This document shows positions 7,613 to 15,899 of a stretch of 64,000 nt of DNA, in pieces. The translations under genes and the position numbers were made by a program. The notes beneath the pieces were generated by a model that saw nothing but the letters and a program-made list of their open reading frames with translations, ran no database searches and was not told the DNA's origin. Source of the DNA: Pseudoduganella umbonata (GTDB lineage: Bacteria > Pseudomonadota > Gammaproteobacteria > Burkholderiales > Burkholderiaceae_D); assembly GCF_014192225.1 (NCBI RefSeq), contig NZ_JACHXS010000001.1, positions 522,440 through 586,439 on the forward strand, in the 5' to 3' direction. Numbering within the stretch: position 1 is the first letter of the stretch; each line of letters starts with the position of its first letter.

Positions 7613-10594
7613 CTACCCCAGCGGCAGCGGGGTAACGCTGACGGCGATGGTTTCGACCGGCCCGAAATCCTGGTCGTAGTCGGTGACCTGGATCGGCAGC
7701 GCGAATGCAAACGCGGTGCCGGCGATCGCCTGGTCCACGCCGGCCGGCGCCAGGTCGAATCCGTTACCGCCCAGAAGTACTCCATCGACCGTCTGGCCGG
7801 CGAAGTTGGACACTTCCACGCGGTTGAAACCGGTCGCCGTGCTGACCTTGATGAGCGGATCGTCGCCGCCGGTGCCGTCGCCGGTCGCGCCTTCGCTCAG
7901 GCCCGTCAGCACGATGCCGCCGTTGTACAGCATGCCCGAGACCAGGCTGCCGTTGATGGTCGCGCTATGGAACGTGCCGTCATAGATCGTCACGCCGTCC
8001 ACGCTCACCCGGGTGATCGTGTCGGGCACGTCGCCGGCATCGTTGACCAGCACCTTGTCGTCGTCGGCGTCGAACACCTGCAGGTAGGTGGTGGCGGTGG
8101 TCCCGCTCGGCGTGTTTTGCGTCAGCAGGAAGGAATAGCCATTGACGGTCTGGTGCGTGCCCTGGTTGAAATCGCTGCCTTCGGGCGAGCCGGACAGCGC
8201 CGCCCCGGTCGCGAAGTCGATGCGCAGCGTTTCGCCCAGCGTGCCCGAGGCATTCATGCTCTGGTTGTCGACCCCGGCGCCATTGGTGCTGACATTGACG
8301 CTGTGCGCGGTCGGCACGCCGTGTGCCGTGTCGCCGCCCGAGAACAGCAGGTCGAGCGTGCTGCTGCCGACGTCGTCGATCAGGTTGTAGGTCGGGTTGC
8401 CGGATTTGACCGGCGCCGCGCCAAGGAAACTGACGCCGCTGCCGTCGTCGATGGCCCGCGCGAAGCGGATCGTGTACTGGTCGGTGACGTTATCGAGCGA
8501 GGCGGTAAATACCGTGCCGCCCGATGCCGTGCTGGCCGTCAGCAGCGTGGTGCCGTAGCCGGACAGGACGATGTTCTCGCCGCCGGACGTCAGCGGGGAG
8601 GTGCCGCCGACGGCATACAGGTAGTCGTCCGCCGCGACGATGTCGATGAACCGGGCGATGCCAAGGACATCGGCGCCGGTACTGGCGGCGGCATTCATCG
8701 CCGCCGAGGCTTCCGCGCTGCCGGAATTGACCAGCGCTATCGGCGCCGGAACGAACGCATGCGGGCCATCGTCGTCGAAGCGCACATTGCCACCCAGGTC
8801 GAGGCTGGCAATGGACGTGGCGACATCGCCGTCGCGGTCGGTGATCTGCGCGGTGGCCTCCAGGCTGACCAGGCCATTGGCGAGGATCGCTTCCTGCGCG
8901 GCGAAGTCGCTGCCGACGCCCGGCAGCGCGTGGTCGATGCGGCTGTACTGCTGCAGGGTCACGGCGGCGCCCGCAGTCGTGGCCAGGTCGAATACCGTGT
9001 TGGACGGCAGGACCGCGGCGGCCACTGCCGAGGTCGAGCCGACCACCTTGCCGCCGATCGCATGCAGGTAGATGTCGGCGCCGCCACTCTTCAGGCCGGA
9101 GTTCACGCCGGCGGCGCTCACGGCCAGCGCGTAAGTCAATGTGGTCGTGCCCGCCCCATCGCTGTCATAGCCGCCGGCAAACTGGAATGCCGACGCGAAG
9201 GCCTGGGTGTCGCTGTCGGTAGCAGCGCCGATGGTTTGCGCGTCCTGGGTGTTCAGGATGGTGGCGTCGAGCGCCACCGTGGCGCCGATGCGGGGGCCGG
9301 CGTCCTCGAAGCGCATGCGTGAGCCGACCTCGGCGGTATCGCTGGCTACCTGCAGCAGCGTGAAGCCGCCGATGTCGAAGCTGGCGCCGGTGGCGCCCGT
9401 GCCGACATTGTTTGCCTGCACGCGGTTGTGTTCGCCCATCGTGTGGTAATCGATCGTGTAGCCGGCGCGCACGCCGGTCACCGTGGCCACGCCACCGCTG
9501 AAGGTGATGGCCAGCCCGGCCGTGTTGACGCTGCCGTCCGAATTTTCGATGATCGTGCCGGCCTTGTTGCGTACCACCACATTGTCGATCGGCACCGCCA
9601 CGTTGCTGGTCAGGTGGTCGATGTAGTCGTTGCCGCTATGGACCCCGGTACTGTAGGCGATCAGCTGGATTGTTCCGACCTTCCCCTGTTGCATCTGTAC
9701 GATTTCGAGCGACGCCGCCTGTGCGTCGAGCATGCCGGTAAACTGGATATTACTTTCCAGCACGGCTTCGCCGTGACTCAGGTTGGGAATCGTCAGCCCT
9801 GGATTGGCGCCGGTCACGAACGTGAAGATCATGCCTTCGCCGGGGTCCACCATCTGGTTCTTGTTGCCGATCGTGGTCGATCCGCCACCCTGGCTGGTGT
9901 TGACGGTGTCGCCGGTGGTGATGCTGGCGCCGGTCGACTGGTTGGCCGGCCTGGCGCCGGTCACTACGATCGCGGCGGTGGCGTCGCCCAGCGTCAGAAA
10001 CAGGTTCTGGCCCGAAGGAGCATTGGCCAGCGAGAATTCGACCTGCTTGTCGACGGTCACGAACACGTTGCCGAGCAGGTTCACCGACTCGTCCGGGTCG
10101 GTGGTGGGATGCCGGATCGCCTCATATTGCACCATCCAGATCTTCGCGCCGGAGACGGGTATGCCGGTCTCTTCCAGGTATGCCGCGAACACGATGACGC
10201 CGTTTGCCTTGCCGTACACGATGTTGTTGTCGACCTCGTCGGTCCACAGCGTGATGGCGGCATTGTCGGCGGTCCTGAACAGGCCGCTGGCATCGCCGTC
10301 CAGCGCATTGCCCAGGCTGTCGGTGAAGCCCATGCCGGTGGCGTTCGGCACGGCAAAGGTGAACGCATTGCTGCCGCTGTTGGTGCCGTTGTAACCACTG
10401 AGGGCGGCATTGATCGGCGTGACCGGCGCGCTCTCGGCAGTCAGCCGGTTCCTGAACGCCAGCGGCAGGGCGCCAGCGAGGATGTCGTTATCGTCGGCAT
10501 CGCCGGCGGGTGCGGGCGTGGCGAACAGGTTTTGCAGGCCGATCGTCTCGTCGAGCGTGACGCCGCTGCCGTAAGTGACATTGAGGGTACCCAT
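7613..10594 (-). CDS. Large DUF5801/T1SS-143-type repeat protein, likely secreted
   Basis: This 993-residue acidic protein is rich in G, T, S, D and N and poor in Cys, typical of secreted adhesin-like repeat proteins. Two long units carry the T1SS-143/DUF5801 pattern: a stretch with DSDGAGTTTLTYAL, LHAIGGKVVGSTS, LEATAQITDRDGDVA and RFDDDGPH, and a second with DDYLYAVGG and TQNTPSGTTATTYLQVFDADDDKV. An AAAGGAG ribosome site supports the start. There is no Sec signal peptide, and no GGxGxDxLx calcium repeats are visible at the C-terminus, which ends soon after the second unit. No type I secretion genes are near. Function unproven; a C-terminal non-RTX type I signal is possible. Confidence 0.75.
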   Translation of the reverse strand: MGTLNVTYGSGVTLDETIGLQNLFATPAPAGDADDNDILAGALPLAFRNRLTAESAPVTPINAALSGYNGTNSGSNAFTFAVPNATGMGFTDSLGNALDGDASGLFRTADNAAITLWTDEVDNNIVYGKANGVIVFAAYLEETGIPVSGAKIWMVQYEAIRHPTTDPDESVNLLGNVFVTVDKQVEFSLANAPSGQNLFLTLGDATAAIVVTGARPANQSTGASITTGDTVNTSQGGGSTTIGNKNQMVDPGEGMIFTFVTGANPGLTIPNLSHGEAVLESNIQFTGMLDAQAASLEIVQMQQGKVGTIQLIAYSTGVHSGNDYIDHLTSNVAVPIDNVVVRNKAGTIIENSDGSVNTAGLAITFSGGVATVTGVRAGYTIDYHTMGEHNRVQANNVGTGATGASFDIGGFTLLQVASDTAEVGSRMRFEDAGPRIGATVALDATILNTQDAQTIGAATDSDTQAFASAFQFAGGYDSDGAGTTTLTYALAVSAAGVNSGLKSGGADIYLHAIGGKVVGSTSAVAAAVLPSNTVFDLATTAGAAVTLQQYSRIDHALPGVGSDFAAQEAILANGLVSLEATAQITDRDGDVATSIASLDLGGNVRFDDDGPHAFVPAPIALVNSGSAEASAAMNAAASTGADVLGIARFIDIVAADDYLYAVGGTSPLTSGGENIVLSGYGTTLLTASTASGGTVFTASLDNVTDQYTIRFARAIDDGSGVSFLGAAPVKSGNPTYNLIDDVGSSTLDLLFSGGDTAHGVPTAHSVNVSTNGAGVDNQSMNASGTLGETLRIDFATGAALSGSPEGSDFNQGTHQTVNGYSFLLTQNTPSGTTATTYLQVFDADDDKVLVNDAGDVPDTITRVSVDGVTIYDGTFHSATINGSLVSGMLYNGGIVLTGLSEGATGDGTGGDDPLIKVSTATGFNRVEVSNFAGQTVDGVLLGGNGFDLAPAGVDQAIAGTAFAFALPIQVTDYDQDFGPVETIAVSVTPLPLG

Positions 10595-10683
10595 GATGGA
10601 CTCCTTTGCCTATTGGTCTCATGTACTGGCGCACGCGGGGCGCGGCGCCAAAAACACGATAGGCGGATGGCGTGCGTTGCGAA

Positions 10684-10699
10684 TCACGCATTTGCGTGA
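10684..10699. promoter_or_regulatory. Palindromic candidate operator
   Basis: The 16-bp sequence TCACGCATTTGCGTGA has 7-bp arms around a 2-bp centre. It lies 90 bp upstream of the large repeat-protein gene and 103 bp before a small ORF on the other strand. The form suits a dimeric regulator, possibly the nearby LuxR-type protein, but no binder is known. Confidence 0.35.
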
Positions 10700-10801
10700 G
10701 CCGGGCCGGCTGGCGGCGCGGCGCGGCCGGCCCGGGTCGCGCTGCGGTACCATGCAAAGGCCGGGCGATCACGCCACGCTGCCACATCGAGAGGAGACAG
10801 C

Positions 10802-10969
10802 ATGAACCTGGGCGGGGCGGCCAGGCGGCGCGCTTCATCGGCCAGTAAGCCGGGCAGTAAGTCGGGCAGTAAGCCGGGCAGTAAGCCGGGCAGCCGCGCG
10901 GCGGCATGGGCGTCGCCGACGCGCTGCCGGCCGCGCACTGGTGCAAGCGGCTGGCGGCCATCGGGCTGA
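10802..10969 (+). CDS. Small basic ORF with SKPG repeats, possibly a broken gene
   Basis: The ATG at 10802 follows a strong GAGGAGAC ribosome site, which argues for a real start. The frame gives 55 residues, mostly Arg, Ser, Lys, Pro and Gly, with four SKPG-like units encoded by a 12-bp tandem repeat, and then stops. A second frame, 10906-11034, reads 42 residues of amphipathic sequence (HWCKRLAAIGLTLGDAAHHVRRL) ending just before the convergent prepilin gene. The two may be halves of one frameshifted gene, with repeat slippage as the cause. I do not recognise either part. Confidence 0.35.
   Translation: MNLGGAARRRASSASKPGSKSGSKPGSKPGSRAAAWASPTRCRPRTGASGWRPSG
10843..10890. repeat. 12-bp tandem repeat, four units
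   Basis: Four consecutive copies of CAGTAAGCCGGG (one with a single change) lie inside the small ORF. The unit length keeps the frame, so copy-number change would add or remove SKPG units. Confidence 0.85.
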
Positions 10970-11044
10970 CGCTGGGGGACGCGGCGCACCACGTGCGCCG
11001 CCTTATCGAACAGCCGGCCTTACGCGCGGCCTAGCCCCGATCGC

Positions 11045-11671
11045 TCAGAAGAACACGGCGGTCCGCGTCACGATCGAACCGTTGTTCGTGTAGGGGCCGG
11101 TCGCCCGTACGGCACCGGTATCGGGCTTGCCGTCGTCGAGCTTGGCATCGATCTGTTCGGCGAAGCTGTCGGGCAGGTTGTCGAAGCGGATGCCGTTGCC
11201 GCCGCGGCCGGCCACCACGTCGTTGAAGACGTACACGGCGCCGCCGTGCGCGCTCGTCATGAAGTCGGTGCTGCCGTTGAACGAACCGGTAATGAAGCCG
11301 CCCAGCGCGAGGTGCTGCGGCGCCAGCTGGTATTCGGCGATCTGGCCGTCGCCGTTGCCGTTGCCGCTGGTGCCCGGCACGTGCGCGGTGGCCTGCGCAT
11401 CGTCGCCCGGCAGGGCGCGGAACTTGTCCTGGTAGGCGTTGACGGCCGCCTGCAGCGATGTCGACTGCTGGATCACGTTCTTCACCTTGGCGTTGTCGAT
11501 CAGGCTCTGGCCCTTCAGCACGCCGCCCAGCAGCAGGCCGATGATGACGAGCACGATCGCGATTTCCACCAGCGTGAAGCCTTGGGCACGGATACGGAAG
11601 CTGGAGGGGCGGCGGGAGGAGGAGGGGGAGGAGACGCGGGCGTCGGCGCCCAATGTAGTGAAGGGTTGCAA
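11045..11671 (-). CDS. Type IV prepilin-like protein of the leftward pilus cluster, TTG start
   Basis: The protein has a basic leader ending in QG, then FTLVEIAIVLVIIGLLLGG, the class III prepilin hydrophobic helix with Glu at +5. The globular part (about 165 residues) includes KFRALPGDDAQATAH and QIAEYQLAPQHLALGGF. The only in-frame ATG (11704) has no ribosome site, whereas AAGGAG lies 8 nt before the TTG at 11671, so I place the start there, giving 208 residues and a leader of about 31. It is the last gene of the leftward cluster. It may be the main or a minor pilin of the second system. Confidence 0.85.
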   Translation of the reverse strand: MQPFTTLGADARVSSPSSSRRPSSFRIRAQGFTLVEIAIVLVIIGLLLGGVLKGQSLIDNAKVKNVIQQSTSLQAAVNAYQDKFRALPGDDAQATAHVPGTSGNGNGDGQIAEYQLAPQHLALGGFITGSFNGSTDFMTSAHGGAVYVFNDVVAGRGGNGIRFDNLPDSFAEQIDAKLDDGKPDTGAVRATGPYTNNGSIVTRTAVFF

Positions 11672-11724
11672 GATTGTTACTCCTTGATGCTTTGCGTGGT
11701 TCACATCTTACAGCCCCGGCGGGA

Positions 11725-12432
11725 TTAACGCACCTGGTCGGTTCTGCCGTGCGATGCGGCGCGCTCCAGTTCGCGCAGGCGGCGTTCCAGGAAAGCGATT
11801 TCATTCGGATCGGTGATCGTGCCGCCGGCCAGCAGCGCGCCGGCGACGGCGCGCGCACTGTCGAGCTCAGCCATGTCGTCCAGGATGAACAGTTCGAGCT
11901 GCCGGGCCCACGGCGGCGCCATCGGTGCGCGCAGCCTGAGCGCCTGCGCATAGCGCCGCGCCAGCGCCATGTCGTGCAGCCGGTGGCGTGCCACCAGCAC
12001 CGCCTGCGCCATGTCCGGCCAGCGCCGCGCCGGATCGGCGGCGAAGCCCCGCTCGACGACATCGAGCATGATGCGCACCCGCGCCGGGTCGGCCACCGCG
12101 CCATAGACCCCGGTGGCGGCCACCAGCGGCTGCCGGCTGCGCGGATCGAGCGCCAGCGCCGCCTCGAGCCAGCCGGCCACGTGGCCGTAGTCGAGTTCGC
12201 GCAGCGGCACGCCGGCGTCCAGCGCGTGGAGATACAGCATGACGAGGCGTGCCGCCGCCGGCCCGTCGCCCAGGCTGGCCAGCCGCAGCACTGGCGTGGG
12301 CGGCGGCGCGGGCGGCGTGGACACGAGCGGTGCGGACGCGCGCGGCGCCGGTGCCATGGCGTGCAGTGCGCACTGCGCGGCCAGCGCGGCCAGCAGCAGC
12401 GCGACGATGCCGGCGGGTGCGCGGCGCGGCAT
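11725..12432 (-). CDS. Conserved protein of unknown function following the ABC permease
   Basis: The 235-residue product has one N-terminal hydrophobic segment (GIVALLLAALAAQCALHAM), a proline-rich linker, then helical sequence with pairs of short helices (LDYGHVAGWLEAALALDPRSRQP, WPDMAQAVLVARHRLHDMALARRYAQAL) that resembles TPR or Sel1-like solenoids. It ends in TDPNEIAFLERRLRELE. Its ATG overlaps the permease stop as ATGA, so the two are translationally coupled and probably work together. The product is likely periplasmic and membrane-anchored. No function can be assigned; family-level conservation in other Betaproteobacteria is my recollection only. Confidence 0.7.
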   Translation of the reverse strand: MPRRAPAGIVALLLAALAAQCALHAMAPAPRASAPLVSTPPAPPPTPVLRLASLGDGPAAARLVMLYLHALDAGVPLRELDYGHVAGWLEAALALDPRSRQPLVAATGVYGAVADPARVRIMLDVVERGFAADPARRWPDMAQAVLVARHRLHDMALARRYAQALRLRAPMAPPWARQLELFILDDMAELDSARAVAGALLAGGTITDPNEIAFLERRLRELERAASHGRTDQVR

Positions 12433-13193
12433 CAGAATTCCTTGCGGTACAGGTCGAACAGCGCGGCGCCGGCCAGCAGCGTCACGTAGATGGCGCTCTG
12501 GCCGGCCACGAAGCCCAGGTCGGCCGCGGTGCCGGTGCCGTACAGCAGCCACTCGCTGCGGGCGAACGCGTCGAGCCGGGGCAGCACGAACGCGATCGCG
12601 TCGGTGCCCGCGCCGATCACGCGCTGGCCGGCATCGGGCGTGGCGCCGTGGCCGGCCAGCTGCAGCGCGGTGACGCTGCGCGCTAGCACGTAGAAGCCGG
12701 CCGTGGCGCACAGCGACGGCAGCGCGTGCTGCAGCGTGAGCGTGCAGAACACGGCAAAGGCGGCCACGATCCACAGCTCGCCCAGCAGCGAGACGGTCCA
12801 CAGTGCCGCCTGCGCGGGCGGGGCCGTGCCGGCGACCAGGACGCCGGCCACGCCGGCCGGCAGCAGCGCCAGCAGGGCACAGCCGGCCAGCCGGCCGAGC
12901 AGCCATGCCGCGCGCGGATACGGCAGCGCGAGCAGCATCTCGACCTGCTTGTCGGCATACTCGCGCACGATGGCCGTGACCGCGAAGATGGCGACGATGC
13001 CCGCGGCGGCCAGGCGCAGCAGCGCGGCCAGCAGCGCGGTGTTGGTGGCGTGCCCCTCCGCCGGCACCACGGCCTGCAGGAAGCCGGCCACGCCGACGGC
13101 GCCCAGCGCCACCGCGGCCAGCAGCCACAGCAGGCGGCTGCGCAGCGCTTCCTGCAGCGTGGCGGCCGCGATCGTCCGGACGGCGCTCTTCAT
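12432..13193 (-). CDS. ABC-2 type transporter permease embedded in the pilus cluster
   Basis: The 253-residue membrane protein has about six hydrophobic segments, starting MKSAVRTIAAATLQEALRSRLLW with the amphipathic entry typical of ABC-2 permeases (VREYADKQVEMLLALPYPRAAWLLGR is the usual cytoplasmic loop). The likely partner ATPase is at 25551-26285, at the other end of the same cluster. Start chosen at the ATG at 13193; the longer frame is an unlikely extension into the gap after the prepilin gene. Substrate unknown. Its place between prepilin genes suggests a role in assembling or energising the second pilus-like machine; this is inference. Confidence 0.85.
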   Translation of the reverse strand: MKSAVRTIAAATLQEALRSRLLWLLAAVALGAVGVAGFLQAVVPAEGHATNTALLAALLRLAAAGIVAIFAVTAIVREYADKQVEMLLALPYPRAAWLLGRLAGCALLALLPAGVAGVLVAGTAPPAQAALWTVSLLGELWIVAAFAVFCTLTLQHALPSLCATAGFYVLARSVTALQLAGHGATPDAGQRVIGAGTDAIAFVLPRLDAFARSEWLLYGTGTAADLGFVAGQSAIYVTLLAGAALFDLYRKEF

Positions 13194-13237
13194 CGGCTGG
13201 CGGTGATCATGGGATGGCGGTGATCGCGGGATGGAGC

Positions 13238-13951
13238 TCAGGGCAGCCGGCCGGCGGCGATCAGGCGGTTGAACAGGATGTTCGGGGACACCCATACGAC
13301 CAGGTCGTCATAGGTGCCGCCCGGCAGGGCCGGATTGTCGCTGGCGCCGCGCGCAATGAAGGCGGTACCGGCCAGCGCCATGTTGGCCTTCTCGTCGACA
13401 TTGCCGGCGCCGGCGTCGGCCGCGCGCACGCCCAGGTCGGAAAAGCCGCCGTAGCCGTTCCTGCCGACGGACAGGATCACGGCCGGGATGTCGTTCGGCG
13501 CGGTGGCCGCGACCAGGTTGCCCGCCGCATCGCGGGTGGCCACCGTGATGTCGCGCGGGGTCGCCAGGCGGAAGCGGTTCGTGCTGTCGGCGAAGTCGGG
13601 CGTCACGCTGTACAGGAAGATGTGGCCCCAGCTGTCGAGCTTCGGCATGCCCAGCGTGGCCCACGGCAGGAAGCCGGCGCGGCGCTCGCCGAGACAACGG
13701 TCGCCGTCGCGGGCCTCCAGTCCGTTCGCGGCCGAGACGGCCGGGCAGGGCAGGTAGCCGTTCAGCGCCGCGAAACCGATCAGGGCCTCGCGCGCTTCCT
13801 CCATCGCGCGCTGGGTATCGGCCACGCGGCGCTGTTCCAGCTGGGTCGACAGCGGGGTGAGCAGCCCGCCGATCAGCAGGCCGACGACGACCAGCACGAT
13901 GGCGATCTCGACCAGGGTAAAGCCGCGTTGCAGGGGTACGGGATGTCTCAT
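13238..13951 (-). CDS. Prepilin-like protein with LPCPA/WATLG motifs, copy A
   Basis: The leader MRHPVPLQRG precedes FTLVEIAIVLVVVGLLIGG, a class III prepilin helix with Glu at +5. The 237-residue protein then shows GYLPCPA, GFLPWATLG, DSWGHIFLYSVTPDF and a C-terminal block ending IAAGRLP. The same pattern recurs in the next gene upstream (14022-14744), so the two are tandem relatives. Two cysteines (CPA and RCLGE) may form a disulfide in the periplasm. Such large minor-type pilins probably sit at the tip of a pilus or pseudopilus. Start from the ATG at 13951; ribosome site weak. Confidence 0.88.
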   Translation of the reverse strand: MRHPVPLQRGFTLVEIAIVLVVVGLLIGGLLTPLSTQLEQRRVADTQRAMEEAREALIGFAALNGYLPCPAVSAANGLEARDGDRCLGERRAGFLPWATLGMPKLDSWGHIFLYSVTPDFADSTNRFRLATPRDITVATRDAAGNLVAATAPNDIPAVILSVGRNGYGGFSDLGVRAADAGAGNVDEKANMALAGTAFIARGASDNPALPGGTYDDLVVWVSPNILFNRLIAAGRLP

Positions 13952-14021
13952 GGCGGGTAAGTGTGGATGTCGCGGATGGCCGTCAGGGTCGGGCTGTGAA
14001 ACCAGGCTTTCAGATTGCGTG

Positions 14022-14744
14022 TCACGGTAGTGTACGCGCTGCCGCCATCCGCTCGTACAGCGTATACAGCGGCACCGCGACCAGCAGGTCGTCGAACGGA
14101 CCGCCGGGGAAAGCCCGGTCGGTCGTCGCGGCACGCCGGATGAATGCCGTGCTGGCAACGTCGTTGGCGATTTCATCGGCGTTGGCCCGGCCGGCATTGG
14201 CCTGCGGCAGGCCGGCAATGCTGGTGCCGAGATTGTTGCGGCCTTGCGAAAATACCACCGCAGGCACGCATTGCGCATAGATCAGGCAGTCGTCCTGTCC
14301 GCCTTCGTAGCGCAGGTTGCCGGCGCCGTCGCGGGTCAGCACGCGCTTGGTGGCGATGGCGGACAGCCGCCGTACCGGTGTCGCCGTGAATTCCGGCGTG
14401 ACGCTGTAGCGCAGCCGCTTGCCCCAGCTGTCGGCGCCGTCGACACCCAGCGTCACCCACGGCAGGAAACCGCTGCAGTCGGCGTCGTCGGCGCAGGGTT
14501 CGTCGCGCTCGCGGCCGTCGATGGCGGAAGCGGCCGGCCGCGGCAGGCGTCCGTGCGTGCTGGCGAAGCCCACCAGCGCATCGGCCGCCCGGGCCAGCAC
14601 GGCCTGCGTGCGGCGTTCCCGCACGCGTTCCACGTCGCTGCGGCCGAAGGCGGAAATCAGCAGCGCGGCGAAGCTCACGCTGGCGACGGCGAGCAGCATC
14701 AGCAGGGCCGCGCCGCGCTGGCGCCGGCGCGGATCAGCGCGCAT
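14022..14744 (-). CDS. Prepilin-like protein with LP-PA/WVTLG motifs, copy B
   Basis: After MRADPRRRQRG comes AALLMLLAVASVSFAALL. This is prepilin-like but lacks the usual FTLxE and the Glu at +5, as seen in GspK-type or tip pilins that insert without it. The rest repeats the pattern of copy A: GRLPRPA, GFLPWVTLG, DSWGKRLRYSVTPEF, and FPGGPFDDLLVAVPLYTLYERMAAARTLP at the end. The start at 14744 overlaps the MshK-like gene stop; an ATG at 14759 is the alternative. Length 240 residues. Loss of Glu5 suggests a tip or initiating subunit. Confidence 0.8.
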   Translation of the reverse strand: MRADPRRRQRGAALLMLLAVASVSFAALLISAFGRSDVERVRERRTQAVLARAADALVGFASTHGRLPRPAASAIDGRERDEPCADDADCSGFLPWVTLGVDGADSWGKRLRYSVTPEFTATPVRRLSAIATKRVLTRDGAGNLRYEGGQDDCLIYAQCVPAVVFSQGRNNLGTSIAGLPQANAGRANADEIANDVASTAFIRRAATTDRAFPGGPFDDLLVAVPLYTLYERMAAARTLP

Positions 14745-15210
14745 CCCGTGCCGCACCATCGTTCGGATCGATGCTCTGGCCGGGCTTGGCCAGTACGGGG
14801 CCGCCCGGCGTGTCGACGGGGATCGCGCCGCCGGGCCGGTAGTTCTCCAGCCTGGTTTCGCGCGGTTCATCGTTGACCCAGACGGTGGCGCGGCCGTCGC
14901 TGCGGCGCACCACGCCGGTAAACCGTACCGGCGCGGGGGGCGGCGGCGGCGCTTCGACCACCGGCGGCGGCGCCGGCGGGGCCATTTCAGCGGCCGCGAC
15001 GGGGTTCATGGGCGCGCTGGCACGGTCGCGGTCGATGCGGGTGCGCTCTTCCGGCGCCGTGAACAGCCGGCCCAGCACGGGTTCGGCGTACTGTGCCGCG
15101 GCCGGCGCCGCCACCGCGCCAGCCAGTGCGACGGCCAGCAGCCGGGGCAGCACGGCAGATGACACAGCGCGCAGCGACGCGGCGAGGAGGGCAGGCAGGC
15201 GCAACGTCAT
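14734..15210 (-). CDS. MshK/GspC-like periplasmic protein of the leftward cluster
   Basis: The 158-residue product starts with a hydrophobic signal or anchor (LLAVALAGAVAAPAAAQ), has a long proline-alanine linker, then a short beta-rich domain (VRFTGVVRRSDGRATVWVNDEPRETRLENY) resembling PilP/GspC-HR or MshK domains that contact the secretin. It parallels mshK of the rightward cluster in place and plan. The ATG overlaps the preceding stop as ATGA. Sequence identity is too low to assign orthology from reading alone; assignment rests on size, domain shape and gene order. Confidence 0.7.
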   Translation of the reverse strand: MTLRLPALLAASLRAVSSAVLPRLLAVALAGAVAAPAAAQYAEPVLGRLFTAPEERTRIDRDRASAPMNPVAAAEMAPPAPPPVVEAPPPPPAPVRFTGVVRRSDGRATVWVNDEPRETRLENYRPGGAIPVDTPGGPVLAKPGQSIDPNDGAARDAR

Positions 15211-15899
15211 CGCGCGCTCCCCGTGTTCCCGGTACCGCGCGCACCGGGCATCAGCGTCAGCCAGTTCAGCGTGCAGTCCGACGTCAGCGCCGCCGCGGGG
15301 GCGGCCGCGGCCCCGGGCGTGACGGCGGTGGCCGTGGTGCCGGCGCTGCGCCGGATCGCGCAGTGCTGCACCGTGAAGACGCCGTGCTGGCGCAGGTCGC
15401 CAAGGAAGCCGAACAGGTCCATTTCGTGCAGCAGGTCCATGTGCACGGTCATCCGGCTGCCGCGCAACTGGTAGTCGCCGGTGGCGAGCCGGCCCTCGAG
15501 CTTGTAGGGCTGCTGTACCTCGATCTCGTAGGTCAGCGGCAGCAGCCGGCGGCGCTCCTGGATCTGCCGGATCGCGTCCACCCAGTCGAGGCGGCTTTCG
15601 GCGCCGACGAAGTGCCGGCGCTGCAATTCGACGAACAGCGGCTGGTAGGCGCGGATCTCCTGCTTTTCCGATTCCGCGTACAGGAAGCGCTTGCGCGCGG
15701 CATCGCGCATCGCGTGGGCCTGCTGCTCGTCCTCGCGCGCCTGCTTGAGCTGGAGGTAGCTGGCCAGCACGCAGGTGGCGCTGATGCCCGCGGTAATGAC
15801 GAAGGTCAGCACGGCGGGACGCACCAGGGCAAAATCGCGCACCCAGTAGGGCAGCGGCAGGCGCAGGACGCCGGGGCGGCCGGCGGCGCGGGGAGTCAT
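15207..15899 (-). CDS. PilO/MshJ-like inner-membrane assembly protein of the leftward cluster
   Basis: The 230-residue protein has one transmembrane segment (VLTFVITAGISATCVLASYLQL) after a short cytoplasmic tail, a charged helical stretch, and a small alpha/beta domain (EIEVQQPYKLEGR, RMTVHMDLLHEMDLFGFLGDL) like the ferredoxin-like fold of PilO. It should form the alignment complex with the PilN-like protein encoded just before it. The start at 15899 overlaps the preceding stop as ATGA; an ATG at 15908 adds three residues. Confidence 0.72.
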   Translation of the reverse strand: MTPRAAGRPGVLRLPLPYWVRDFALVRPAVLTFVITAGISATCVLASYLQLKQAREDEQQAHAMRDAARKRFLYAESEKQEIRAYQPLFVELQRRHFVGAESRLDWVDAIRQIQERRRLLPLTYEIEVQQPYKLEGRLATGDYQLRGSRMTVHMDLLHEMDLFGFLGDLRQHGVFTVQHCAIRRSAGTTATAVTPGAAAAPAAALTSDCTLNWLTLMPGARGTGNTGSAR

